This document shows, piece after piece, positions 44,421 to 55,895 of a stretch of DNA of 64,000 nucleotides (within the stretch, counting starts at the first letter, position 1; each line of letters opens with the position of its first letter). The translations under genes were made by a program, and so were the position numbers. This DNA is from Stomoxys calcitrans (taxonomy: Eukaryota; Arthropoda; Insecta; Diptera; Muscidae). The notes beneath the pieces were generated by a model. That model was given only the letters and a program-made list of their open reading frames with translations. It did no database searches and was not told the DNA's origin. The stretch lies in NCBI RefSeq assembly GCF_963082655.1, contig NC_081555.1:91737272-91801271 (forward strand), read 5' to 3'.

Positions 44421-45060
44421 GAAAATGCTTGGCCCAAAACGAAGCGGGCTATTTGATCCATCCGTGTAGCGTGAACTACTAGGTGGCAGTACCAGAGATA
44501 TGGCAGACCAAGACCATGCCTCTGGGAATAGCGTCTCGCACTCGACCTCGAGTGCAGTCTTAGGTTTACGAACCAATGGGTGGCATATATAGAATTGTCT
44601 CCAGGGCGCTAATAGGCGTGATTCGCATAGCTCTGCCAAAACCAAACATTCCTAAAACTAGCTGTAATGTCTTTAAATTGAACTTTTTCCACATCGAGTT
44701 CCGAGGCTTATGCTAATATTGGTCTAATTATGCTCCTGTAAAGCCATTCTACTATCACAAGAGACATGCCCAATTTCAAGTTTATGGCCCGCCAAACATG
44801 TGGAAGCCTTCTCAGTACGCTTCCAGAGGTGAAATTTTTATTTCAGTTTGTTGTCGAAATATTTGACCTTGGCGGACATTGAATGTTGCTCTTTGAACTG
44901 GCCAACCTTCATTTTCATAGAAAATAGGCATATCGTCTCGACGTATAGATGTTCAGACCACAAGGTGTAGCTTCATCGTATGTTTTCTCCAAGGACCTTT
45001 CGGTCTCTCCCTCCTTTGGCGCGCCCTGTGCCACTCATTACCTTTATCAAATATTTGTTT
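44421..45060 (-). pseudogene. LINE1 RT fragment, degraded
   Basis: This is a degraded minus-strand copy of the LINE1 RT. It follows the region equivalent to 5730-6250 (ATTGTCTCCAGGGCGCTAAT, TTATGCTCCTGTAAAGCCAT, GACCTTGGCGGACATTGAA). It ends near a GGCGCGCCCTGTGCCACT block, equivalent to the GTPQGG region of the intact copy. No open frame longer than about 90 codons remains. Confidence 0.75.
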
Positions 45061-45084
45061 TAACAGACGTTTAAACGGGACGTG

Positions 45085-45986
45085 TTTATACCTTACACCA
45101 CTACTGTGGTGCAGGGTATCATAATCACTTTATGATTCGATTAAGCTATGTCCGTCTGTCTTTCTGTCCGTCTGTCCATGTTAATATGTGTACAAACTAC
45201 AGGTCGCAATTTTCATCCGATCGTCTTCATATTTGGTATGGGCGTATCTTTCGGCTCAGAGACGAAGCCTATTGAAATTGGAAAAAATCTGTTCAGATTT
45301 GAATATAGCTCCCATATATATGTTCGCCCGATTTGCAGTAATACTTCAATAAAATGGTCATTTGTTAACCGATTTTATGGAAATTTGGTATGGGCACGTT
45401 ATTCAGCCTAGAGACGAAGATTATTGAAATTGGAAAAAATCGGTTCAGATTTGGATATAGCTCCCATATATATGTTCGCCCGATTTGCAGTAATGCTGCA
45501 ATAATATGGTCATTTGTAAACCGATTTTCTCGAAATTTGGCAGGAACGATTTTCTTATGACTCCCGACAATACAGGTGAATTTCATAAAAATGGGTTCAG
45601 ATTTGGATATGGCTCCCATATATATTTTGTCCGATTTGCAGTAATAATGCAATAAAATGGTCATTTGTTACCCGATTCTCTCAAAATTTTGCAGGAAGGA
45701 TTTTCTAATGACTGGCAACATTACCGGATAATTTTATCGGTTTAGTATTAGTTATAGCTCCCATATATATGTTCATCAGATTTTGGGTAATTTGCAATAA
45801 TGTTGTCATTTGTCAACCATAGTTATTACAGTTTGGACATATTTTTGCTCGCCGAGGTCCATCAAAAGTGGTTCGGAATGGAATATAGCTCCCACATTGT
45901 ACTTATAGGGCAAAAGTCGGGCGGTGCCGACTGTATAATACCCTATACAGTCGGCACCGCCCGACTTTTGCCCTTCCTTACTGGTT
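45085..45986 (+). mobile_element. HINE-C, plus orientation, with palindromic 3' end
   Basis: It starts TTTATACCTTACACCACTAC with the CACTACTGTGGTG palindrome. The microsatellite GTCCGTCTGTCTTTCTGTCC is near 45151. Four units follow (GATATAGCTCCCATATATAT cores). The end is unusual: the 3' terminal stem region is present twice in inverted order (45908-45973) before the CCTTACTGGTTT tail. Confidence 0.85.
45908..45973. repeat. Perfect 30-bp inverted repeat, 6-base spacer
   Basis: The left arm is 45908-45937 and the right arm 45944-45973. The arms are exact complements and include GGGCAAAAGTCGGGCGG..., that is, the HINE-C 3' stem and its flank. The spacer is ATACCC. Confidence 0.95.
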
Positions 45987-47204
45987 TACTTCTGCATTTA
46001 ATTTCTTTGCTTTTATTAATAAAAATCGTTTATTTTGTCATAATAAAGTCTAATGTTTCTTTCCCCTCCCCCAAAATCGTTTTCCAAAAAAGACTCCCCT
46101 TCAATGGGGAAATGGATTTCATAATTTCCCTATGTGAATCAAATTTGTCACAGTCTCCGTTAAGCCTTTCAACGAATTACAAAAAAATCCAAAGAAAAAT
46201 CCATAAACATAAATCACCATGAAATGGTGTTTCTCTCATAAATTAATCACCTTAATTATCAAACGTTTTTCCCTCCCCTCCTAAATAACCCAAAAAATGT
46301 AAAAGAAACCCCAAAGCTTTGACTCAACAATACCAACAGTTTGTTTGTCTGCCAGTCCGTCCGGCTGCCTGGCTGGGTGACTGATTTGGCTGGCCAAGTG
46401 CCACAATTATTTTTTGCATATTCCCACACCGATAACAAAAAAAAAAACAAAGCCAAATGGTAGCCACAGTTTGTTGCTCTTCAAGATCGCTTGATTTTTC
46501 CCTGGCAGTTTTCCACCATTAGCGTTTTTTCCTACCTCTTTTGCACAGTTTGTGCCACTTCAATATGAAGTATGTGAGAATATTTTTTTTTAGTTTTACT
46601 ATTTACTTGACTTCATAATATTATGCAACAATATTGTGGCCTTTTTCCTGGCCTGGCGACTGTTGCTGCTACTCTGCCACTATTGCGCGGTTGCTTTGTT
46701 GAGTCGCCGCATCGCTTGACTGTTTGTCATGTTTTTAATGAGATTGAGACCAAAATTGCTCCGCCATCAAGAATCATAGAAGTTGACAAAGTTTTGCTAA
46801 CAACAGCAGCGTGTTGCCATTGTCACGTTTATAATTGAAGTGCTTTAGACATTTTAATTAAGCCAAAAACGTTTGAATACGTTTTGCCAAGTAATGGATT
46901 CTTTCAAATCTGCTCTTTGATAGGAAGAAGATGAACTTAAACAAATACAACATGAAAATTGGCTTAAAACATCCAATGTCTTTTTCGAGGATTTGCCTAT
47001 TTCGTGTCAAAGGAATTGCTTTAAACTTTGTACATCAATTAAGAAACGATAACAAGAACCTTCCGAGAAATTTTAAAAATTCGAACCCAATTTTTAAAAT
47101 CAAATTCCTATTATGCCACCACTCATTTGTTATCCATATTGTTTCGATCGGTCCACTTTTGATTTAGGGTGGGGTATTTGGGGTAAAGGGAGAATCCGCC
47201 CCTT
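45987..47204. other. Unassigned AT-rich stretch
   Basis: Single-copy-looking DNA with chance frames (such as 46623-46838 and 46931-47167). No domain, signal peptide with a following domain, or splice pattern is convincing. Confidence 0.4.
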
Positions 47205-48169
47205 TAGAGTAAAAGTGTGCTAAGTTCGGCCGGGCTGAATCTTGGGATCCCACCACCATGGATTAAATGTGGCCAAAATGTGGGAGCTATATCTACCCTA
47301 CGGGAAATGGGACAGATTCCAAACCAGTCACGGGATAGGTCCTGTTCCAAGTACGGTTTAAGTCGGTCCATAACCTGATATAACTCCCATATAAACCGAT
47401 CTCCTGATTTGAATTCTTGAGCCCCTGAAAGCCGCAACTTTTGTTAAATTAAGCTGAAATTTTGCACGTGGTGTTTCGTTATGACTTCCAACAACTGTGG
47501 TCAATTGGCCAAAAACCTGATATAGCTCCCATATAAAGGGATCTCCCGATTTTACATCTTGAGCCACTAGAGGTCTCAATTATCGTCCGATTTGGCAGTA
47601 ATTTTGCATGAAATGTTTAGTTATGATTTCCCAAAACTGTGATAAGTATGGTTGTAATTGGTCTATAACCTGATATAGCTGCCATTTAAACCGATCGTGG
47701 ATCTTGACTTCTTGAGCCACTAGAGGGCGCAATTGATATTTGATTTAGCTGAAATTTTGCACGACGTGTTTTGTTACGAATTCCAACAACTGGGCTTAGT
47801 ATGGTTCAAATTGGTTCATAACCTGGTATAGCTGCCATATAAACCGATCGTGGATCTTAACTTCTTGAGCTTTTAGAGGACGCAATTTTTATCCGATTTG
47901 GCTGACCTTCAACATATTTGTCAAATATGGTCTGAATCGGTCTATAGTCTGATACAGCTCCCGTATAAACCGATTTCCCGATTTTACTTCTTGAGCCCCT
48001 AAAGGTAAGAATTGCGTCCTTTTGGGGCTCAAGATCGAATTGGATAAAATTTTACACAATGACTTCATTATGGTCTCCAACATTCAATTCGATAGTATTC
48101 CGAATCGGACCATATCTTAATATAGCTCCAATAGCACAGCAATTATTTTCTTTTATCCTTAGTTGGTCT
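47205..48169. mobile_element. HINE-B composite with foreign end-fragment
   Basis: It opens with a minus 3' end (GTAAAAGTGTGCTAAGTTCGG and stem, in part) and then has a fragment of the TIR element at 47299-47350. It continues with five plus-oriented HINE-B units (CTGATATAGCTGCCATTTAA and similar). It stops without a 3' stem next to the following HINE-A. Confidence 0.7.
47299..47350 (-). mobile_element. Solo end of TIR element
   Basis: CTACGGGAAATGGGACAG, then CAGTCACGGGATAGGTCCTG, is the reverse complement of the right end of the element at 50538-50953. Only about 50 bp is present. Confidence 0.7.
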
Positions 48170-50342
48170 AACAAGTAAAAAGGAGTTAAGTTCGGCCGGG
48201 ACGAACTTTGGATACCCACCACCTCGGGTATATACGTAAACTTCATTTCGTCATAATCCCGTTAAAATGCACAATTTATGCCCCCATAGCAGTTTTATGG
48301 AAATATGGTCCGATTTGGACCAAATTCGACACGGATATTGAGTCACTGTTCAATTTTGTAGAACAAAATATTGGTTTTTTTTGGTAGCCAAATCCAAATA
48401 TAGATCGATCTGCACCATATACGACACGGATGTCGAAAAGCCTAACAAAGTCACTGTGTCAAATTTCAGTGAAATCAGACAATAAGTGCGCCGTTTATGG
48501 CCCAAAAACCTTAAATCGAGAGATCGGTCTATATGGCAGCTATATCCAAATCTGGACCGATCTGAGCCAAATTGACCCAAAATTTCGGCGACATCGGACC
48601 ATAAATGCGACTTTTATGGGTTCAAAAACTTAAATCGAGAGATCGGTCTATATGGCAGCTACATCCACATCTGGACCGATCTGAACCAAATTGAAAAAGG
48701 ATGTCAAAAGGTCTAACACAACTTACTTTCGCAAATGTCGGCGATATCGGACAATAAAAGTGCCTTTTATGGGTACAAGAACTAATCGAGAGATCGGTCT
48801 ATATGGCAGCTATACCCAAATCTGGACCGATCTAGGCGAAATTGAAGAAATATGTCAAGGGGCCTAACATTACTCACTCTTCCAAATTTTGCTAAAATCG
48901 GACAATATGGTCCCAAGACCTTACATCGGGGGATCGGACTATATGACAGCTATATCCAAATCTGGAGCGATCTGGGCCAAATTGAAGAAAGATATCAAGA
49001 GGCCTAGCACAACTCACTGTCCCATATTGTGGCAAAAGCGGACAATAAATGTGGCTTTTATGGGCCTAAGGCCCTAAATCGGCGGATCGGTCTACATGGC
49101 AGCTATATCCAAATCTGGACCGATCTGAGATAAATTGAAGATGAATGTCGAAGGGTCTAACACAACCCACTCTTCCCAATTTCAGCATCGGTCTATATGG
49201 CAGCTATATCGAAATCTGGACCGATCTGGGCCAAATTGAAGGAGGATGTCGGAGGGCCTAACACAACTCACTGTCCCAAATCTCGGCGACATCGGACAAT
49301 AAATGTGCCTTTTATGGGCCTAAGACCTTAAATTCAAAGATCGGTCTATATGGCAGCTAAATCCAAATCTGAACCGATCTGTGCCATATTGAAGAAAGAT
49401 GTCGACTGACCTAACACAACTCACTGTCACAAATTTCGGACACATAGGACATTAAATGCGCATTTTATGGACCCAAAACCTTAAATCGAGAGTTCGGTCT
49501 TTATGACAGCTATATCCAAATCTGGACCGATTGGGCCATAAATGCGCCTTTTATGGGCCTAAGACCTTAATTTCAGAGATTGGTCTATATGGCAGCTAAA
49601 TCCAAATCTAAACCGATCTGTGCCATATTGAAGAAAGATGTCGACTGACCTAACACAACTCACTGTCACAAATTTCGGACACATAGGACATTAAATGCGG
49701 CTTTTATGGGACCAAAACCTTAAGTCGAGAGTTCGGTCTATATGACAGCTATATTCAAATCTGGACCGATTGGGCCAAATAGAAGAAAGATGTCAAGTGG
49801 GCCATCACAACTCACTGTCGCAAATTTCAGCAAAATCGGATGATAAATGTGGCTTTTAAGGGCCTAGGGCCCTAAATCGGCGGATCGGTCTATATGATAG
49901 CTATATCCAAATTTGGACGATCTGTTCTAAATTGATGAAGGATACCGAAGGGCCTAACATAACTCACTGTCCCAAATTTCAGCAAAATCGGATGATAAAT
50001 GTGCCTTTTAAGGGCCTAAGACCTTAAATAGGCGGATCGGATTATATGGGGGCTATATCAGGATATAGTCCGATATAGCCAATCTTTGAATTTAACCTGC
50101 TTATGGACAAAAAAAGAATCTGTGCAAAGTTTTAACTCGATATCTCTATTTTGAAAGACTGTAGCATGATTTCAGACGGGCGGCCAGACAGACCGACATG
50201 GCTAGATCGTCTTAGATTTTTACGCTGATCAACAATATATACACTTTATGGGGTCGGAAATGGATATTTCAATGTGTTGCACACGGAATGACAAAATGAA
50301 GATACCCCCATCCTTCGGTGGTGGGTATAAAAATGTATTTAG
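48170..50342 (-). mobile_element. HINE-A, longest copy, minus orientation
   Basis: Terminal stem at 48188-48208 (one mismatch: GGGACGAACTT), inner repeat GGATACCCACCACCTCGG, and about twelve units, some partial. A near-identical pair containing GATGTCGACTGACCTAACAC (49395 and 49637) indicates recent local duplication. A reduced GACGGGCGGCCAGACAG microsatellite and the 5' end TCGGTGGTGGGTATAAAAA follow. About 2.17 kb, all in one orientation. Confidence 0.85.
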
Positions 50343-50458
50343 TACCCTATTTTCACCATGGGATCATTATGCATCATCTGTGACAATATCAGGAAAATCG
50401 GTTCAGTCGTTTTCGAATCTATACGGAAAATACCTACAAACAAACGAACACAAATTTG

Positions 50459-51133
50459 ATTTTTATACCCACCACCCTAGGGTAAGGTAAACTAATCTAG
50501 TCATTCCGTTTGTAACACCTCGAGATATTGATAAAACCTTCGGGAAATGAGTAGTCAATTGCTCTAAATATACCGGTCCTAAACTGGTTATTTAGTAACC
50601 TGTTACAGAACATAACCTACAGGGAATGAAAAGTATCAATTGTCACAATTTTTGGTTCTTAATTATTTTTTAAAAAGTTGCTTAATTATTGTTAAAAATT
50701 GCTTATCCGTTAAAAATATTTGCTAACTAATGTTATCTCCCTTAAAAATACTTGTAAATACACTCATCTTTTTCGAACTGTTCCAGGACCTATCCTACGG
50801 TGTTAGAATGATGACAATTCGTCCCCTCGAGCGACAAACCCTAATAAAAGTGATAGGTTTTATTTCATATAAGGAGACAAGAACTGGGACCGGTCCCTAT
50901 CACCAGAGGACCTATCCCGTGACAGGTTTGGGACCTGTCCCATTTCCCGTAGTGAAGCCATCTTTCGATTTGGCTCTTTAGCCGCAATTTTCGTCCGATT
51001 TACTTAATTGTACACATAGTGTCCTGTTATGACTTCCAACAACTGTGCAAATTACGGTCCAAATCGGTATATAACGTGGTATAGCTCTCATATTGATCGG
51101 TCTCTCGATTATCCTTGTTCGGTTCTACTTGTT
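50459..51133 (+). mobile_element. HINE-B remnant interrupted by a TIR element
   Basis: 5' end TTTTATACCCACCACCCTAG and block TCATTCCGTTTGTAACACCT. After the inserted element (50538-50953), a single unit and a shortened end follow (CTCGATTATCCTTGTTCGG, then CTACTTGTT). The GC-rich stem is partly deleted. Confidence 0.7.
50538..50953. mobile_element. Unclassified MITE-like element, ~416 bp
   Basis: The ends are inverted copies of about 12-14 bp: TTCGGGAAATGAGTAG on the left and, reading inward from the right, CTACGGGAAATGGGACAG. It lies inside a HINE-B copy. Subterminal inverted motifs also occur (ACCGGTCCTAAACTGG and ACCGGTCCC). No coding capacity. I do not know the superfamily. Confidence 0.6.
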
Positions 51134-52284
51134 ATATATATACAAGATTTCTTTCGAAAATTTCTTCATTTTAGTAAATTTTTACTGATTGTTAGTTCAT
51201 TTCATTTTAATCTCCATTAAGTTAAGCATCACAAGAGTTTAATATATTCTTCAAACTTTTGGAATTAATTTCATTCTTAAAAGTCGCGATGTTGCATTTA
51301 CTAGCAAACTTTATCTTACGAATAAAAATATGCACAAATGCTCTTTTGGTAGCATATCTAATGAAAATAATGCAATTTAATCAATTAGCACCAACAACAT
51401 GTGTTTGTTAAACCTACATTACCTCGTCTCATGCTCTCCATCTTCGATACAGTCCCAAAGGATGAAGTTTCAATTTCATTTAACCAACTACTCTGGCAAA
51501 CAAATTCCGTACAAAATTCAATTATAACTTAATTTCATCATATAATCCCCTCATGGTTGCAAAACGAAAAGAAACTTACCTAAAATGAGAAGAAGAAGAA
51601 GAGGAGAAAACATGAAAATAAAGTTTAATTAGATTTGGGAAAAAAAAAAAATAAAAAATAGAGAGAAGTAAGCATTAACAAAAGTAGTACAACATTTTAA
51701 GTGTTAATTTGTAACAAGTTATTTAAAAAAAAATTGGTTTTTTTTAAAGGATTTTCAACATGCACAATAATTATGCTTAAGTCCTTATTAACGATTTTTA
51801 TTTTGATGAAAAAGTGGCCAAAAAAAAAACTAAACTCCACTTAAGCTTCACTTTTCAAAAACCTCCATGGTACTTTTCAAACTACCAACTGGAGACCCAT
51901 GGGGTGAATGGTGAGTGCACATAGAGTTGTGCACTCTTTTGAATTCATCACCCTTGGTTTCGTTGCCAGATTATCACCACCATTTGCCGTTGATGGCCAT
52001 TATCAAGAGAGGCAGAGGAATGACGAAGCGTCAATAAGGATAATGCTTAGTGTCGAGAAATTATCACCATCAGCATCCTCTTCGCGTTCATCATCATCAT
52101 CATCATCGTAATGTAGGTACTTAATTGCTACAAGCCTTCATTATAAAAGTCTACTTAAGGACGTTGCCATGGTGATGATGTTGATGAGATGTTGGAAATG
52201 CAGAGAACGACTGTGATCATAGCTAAAGCAATAACAGAGTTAAGCATTGCTAAATGAAAAGTTAAAAAAAATTATGTGAAGTTT
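51134..52284. other. Unassigned stretch with (CAT)n and A-rich tracts
   Basis: AT-rich. GAAGAAGAAGAAGAGGAG near 51590, A-tracts, and a TCATCATCATCATCATC run at about 52088-52108. No gene recognised. Confidence 0.4.
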
Positions 52285-54552
52285 CAAGTAAAAGCGTGCT
52301 AAGTTCGGCTGGGCCGAATCTTATATACCCTCCACCATAGAACGCAATTGTCGAGTTCTTTTCCCGATATCTCTTTTTAGGCAAACAAAGGATAAAAGAA
52401 AATAATTGCCATAATATTGGAGCTATATCAAGTTATGGTTCGATTCGGCCCATAACTGAATTGAATATCGGAGACCATAGTAGAAGTCATTGTGTAAAAT
52501 TTCAGACAATACGAGTAAGAATTGCGCCCTCTAGGGGCTCAAGAAGTAAAATAGAGAGAGATCTGTTTATATGGGAGCTGTATCAAGCTATAGACTGATT
52601 CGGACCATATTGCAACATGTATGTTGAAGGTCATGGGAGAAGTCATTGTACAAAACTTCAGCCAAATCGGATAATAATTACGCCCCCTGGCGGCTCAAGA
52701 AATCAATTTTCCAGATCGGTTTATATGGCAGCTGTATCAGGTTTTGGATCGAATTGAACCATATTTGGCACATTTATTAGAAGTCATAACAAAACACATC
52801 ATGCTAAATTTCAGCCAAATCGGATAAGAAATACGCACTCTAGTGGCTCAAGAAGCCAAGATTCATGATCGGTTTATATGGCAGCTATATCAGGTTATGG
52901 ATCAAATTGAACCATATTTGGCACAGTTGTCAGAAGTCATAAAAAAACACGTCATGCGATATTTCAGCCAAATCGGATAAAAAATGCGCCCTCTAGTGGC
53001 TCAAGAAGTCAAGATCCCAGATCGGTTATATGACGGCTATATCAGGTTATGGACCGATTTCAGCCATCCTCAACACAGTTGTTGGAAGTCATAACAAAAC
53101 TCCTCATGCAAAAATTTCAGCCAAATCGGACGAGAATTGTGCCCTCTATTGGCTCAAGAAGTCAAGATCCAAGATTTATACCAGATCGATTTGTATGGCA
53201 GCTATATCAGGTTATGGATCGAATTGAACCATATTTGGCACAGTTGTTGGAAGTCACAACACAACACGTCGTGCAAAATTTCAGCTAAATCGGATAGGAA
53301 TTGCGCCCTCTAGAGGCTCAAGAAGTCAAGACCCAAGATCTGGCAGCTGTATCAAAATATTGACCGATTAAAACCATTGCAAATTTTGCCCATGAACATT
53401 CCACTAAGGAACAGGGGCAAACTTCTCACATGTCAGTGAGTGCAGTCCGATTCAAGTTTAAGCTCAATGATAAGGGGCCTCCTTTTTATAGCCGAGTCCG
53501 AACTGCGAGCCGCAGTGCGACACTTCTTTATAGAGAAGTTTTACATGGCATAGTACCTCACAAATGTCGCCAGCATTAGGAGGGGAAAACCACCGCTGAA
53601 AATATGTTCTGATGGTCTCGCCAGGATTCGAACCCAGGCGTTCAGCGTCATAGGCGGACATGCTAACCTCTGCCCTACGGTGGCCGATTAAAACCATACT
53701 AAACATTAATGTTGGAAGTGCTACCAAAACACTACGTGCAAAATTTCAGTTAAATCGGATAGGAATTGCGCCCTCTAGAGGCTCAAGAAGTCAAGACCCA
53801 AGATCGGTTCATATGGCAACTATATCAAAACATAAATCAATTTGAACCATACTCAGCGTAGTTGTTGGAAGTGCTACCAAAAAACTACGTGCAAAATTTC
53901 AGTTAAATCGGATAGGAATTGCGCCCTCTAGAGGCTCAAGAAGTCAAGACCCAAGATCTGTTTATATGACAGCTATATCAAAACATGAACCGATTCAAAC
54001 CATACTCAGTGTTGGAAGTGCTACCAAAACACTACGTGCAAAATTTCAATAAAATCGGATAAGAATTGCGCCCTCTAGAGGCTCAAGAAGTCAAGACCCA
54101 AGATCGGTTTATATGGCAGCTATATTAAAACATGAACCGATTAAAACCATACTCAGCGTAGTTGTTGAAAGTACTACTAAAACACTACGTACAAAATTTC
54201 AGTTAAATCGGTTAGGAATTGCGCCCTCTAGAGGCTCAAGAAGTCAAGATCCAAGATCGGTTTATATGACAGCTGTATCAAAACATGGACCGATATAACC
54301 CATTTACCATCCCAGCGGACCTACATTAATAAGAAGTATTTGTGCAAAATTTCAAGCGGCTAGCTTTACTCCATCGAAAGTTAGCGGGCTTTTGGACAGA
54401 CAGATGGACGGACGGACATGGCTAGATCGGCTTAAAGTATCATGACGATCAAGTATATATATACTTTATGGGGTCTTAGACGAATACTTCGAGGAGTTAC
54501 AAACACAATGACGAAATTAGAATACCCTAATCCTAAGGTGTAGGGTATAAAA
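52285..54552 (-). mobile_element. HINE-B, longest copy, with SINE insertion
   Basis: It opens CAAGTAAAAGCGTGCT, stem TTCGGC-TG-GGCCGAA type and TATATACCCTCCACC, followed by about twelve units. Cores at 52721, 52873 and 53026 show 152-153-bp spacing. The second half is a homogeneous sub-array with GCGCCCTCTAGAGGCTCAAG. The GACAGACAGATGGACGGACG microsatellite is at about 54397. The 5' end is at 54552 (AAGGTGTAGGGTATAAAA). That end resembles HINE-C, a hint of exchange between families. A SINE sits at 53378-53683. Confidence 0.85.
53378..53683 (-). repeat. Full-length SINE with 14-bp TSD
   Basis: A 306-bp minus-oriented SINE from body (GCCCATGAACATTCCACTAA) to head (ATTCGAACCCAGGCGTTCAG, ending CTACGGTGG). 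It is flanked by CCGATTAAAACCAT at 53364-53377 and 53684-53697. Two of those bases may be SINE ends, so at least 12 are target. The best-bounded SINE in the window. Confidence 0.93.
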
Positions 54553-54719
54553 CATTTATTTTTTTATATTAAATTTTCATATCATAGAATATGTCGTTCT
54601 AAATAAAGTCGGCCAACTTAATAATAGGACACGCCGTTAAAGTCTTCGACCTCGAGAGTACAAACCAATGTGTAAAACGAAAAACGCACAATACATTCCT
54701 AGGATGACCACAATAATTC
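54553..54719. other. Unassigned short spacer
   Basis: AT-rich start, then more balanced sequence leading into LINE3. Nothing recognised. Confidence 0.3.
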
Positions 54720-55550
54720 TACCTCCTAAGGATCCTAGGCTAGGGTAGGGTATGTTATAGTGGTAGTCTGCAGGTGATTCAGACCTTTTAGACCATTTCT
54801 TTTTTTGCTGTCAGCCAACACACTGGGGATGTCCCCTATGAATGCAGTGAATTGCGTTGGCGCGAGGAAATTAGGAATTGGGGGGGGAAAGGATGTAGTG
54901 CTTATTGACATTTGTCTTAAATCTTTGGATGTCAAAGAGGGTGGGAAAAACATTAGCCGTAAGTCGATTCCACATATGAACGGTTCGGGCGAAATAAGAA
55001 TTTTCTCTATAATGCATTGTGCAGTCCTTCCTATCATTGAGCTTAAACTTGAATCGGACTGCACTCATTGATATGTGAGAAGTTTGCCCCTGTTCCTCAG
55101 TGGAATTTTCATGGCCAAAATTTGCAATTTTTGCATTGTGCGGTCCGCTGGCCAATCAATTGCAAACGGATGTGAGTTCCTGGAATGTCTAGTATCCCTG
55201 ACATACATCCGTACATCAGGAATAAGAAGACGAATATCAGACGACCACATACCATGAAAGTACCGCCAAACAACCCAAATTGCGATGAAGGGAGGCAATA
55301 GAGTTGGATACCCCATTGTCCCCAATCAAAGCTCCAGGGATGATTTTGAAGCTCCAGCCCATACATGTGAGTTGTATTCCATTTTTGGCCTTATGAAAGT
55401 GGTGTGGATGTTAAGAAGATCAGACGGAGTGAAGTAATTCTTACACCGTTTAAGGAAGCCTGAACACTTCAAGGAAGCCTAAACACACTCTTTCGACACT
55501 TCAAATACATGTTTAGGCCAACGGACATCACTTTGTATTTTCATGCCCAG
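54720..55550 (-). pseudogene. LINE3 C-terminal region, split by a SINE
   Basis: This is the minus-strand end of a Jockey/CR1-like LINE. Coding order runs from about 55550: VRWPKHVFEVSKE, then FTPSDLLNIHTTFIRP, KMEYNSHVWAG, then (frame changes) ILDIPGTHIRLQLIG. After the SINE it reads MHYRENSYFARTVHMWNRLT and NVFPTLFDIQRFKTNVNKHY, ending near 54870. The 'YNSH.WAG' and 'FKxNVxxH' blocks are typical of the region after RT in that LINE group. Frameshifts and the inserted SINE inactivate it. RT of the same family is at 61350-62475. Confidence 0.75.
55028..55131 (+). repeat. 5'-truncated SINE in LINE3, 15-bp TSD
   Basis: A 104-bp SINE 3' body (ATCATTGAGCTTAAACTTGA, then GTGAGAAGTTTGCCCCTGTT). It is flanked by TGCATTGTGCAGTCC at 55013-55027 and TGCATTGTGCGGTCC at 55132-55146, one mismatch. 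It interrupts the LINE3 C-terminal coding region. Confidence 0.9.
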
Positions 55551-55895
55551 AACATCAAGGCCATGGGTATCACCCAACAGCTTACGAGTGACAGTTTTTA
55601 CAACCCAAAGTCCACAGGTTCTTCCAGCCTGGAAGCATCTGTATAAAATTCTTTCTACCAGGGACATTAAAGGTCCATTCGGTTCCATCAGAAATAGTGG
55701 TTCAGTTCTTTTTATGAAGTAGTGACTCAAGGATTATGTAATCCACACTGCAGGGAATAACGGGCAGTATATCATGAATTACACAGCGTCCGCCACATGA
55801 ACAAAGAGAAAGTTCCCTAATTCATATGGTAGATATCGTCTAGTGGTGCCTTGCCATAATGTTCAAGGCATCAAGTTAGGCTAGATTGAAGAACA
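55551..55895 (-). pseudogene. LINE2 fragment between RT and RNase H
   Basis: The minus strand resembles 58430-58640: SCGGRCVIHDILPVIPCSVDY corresponds to WLCGGYGHCVILDAKSHVPGSVDY there. It joins LINE3 sequence at about 55550, producing a fused 84-codon frame (55479-55730) that is an artefact of the junction. Confidence 0.65.

Noticed and set aside
46623..47167. Two small frames in AT-rich DNA
   Set aside because: Short, no recognised domain, no splice or promoter pattern that I can support.
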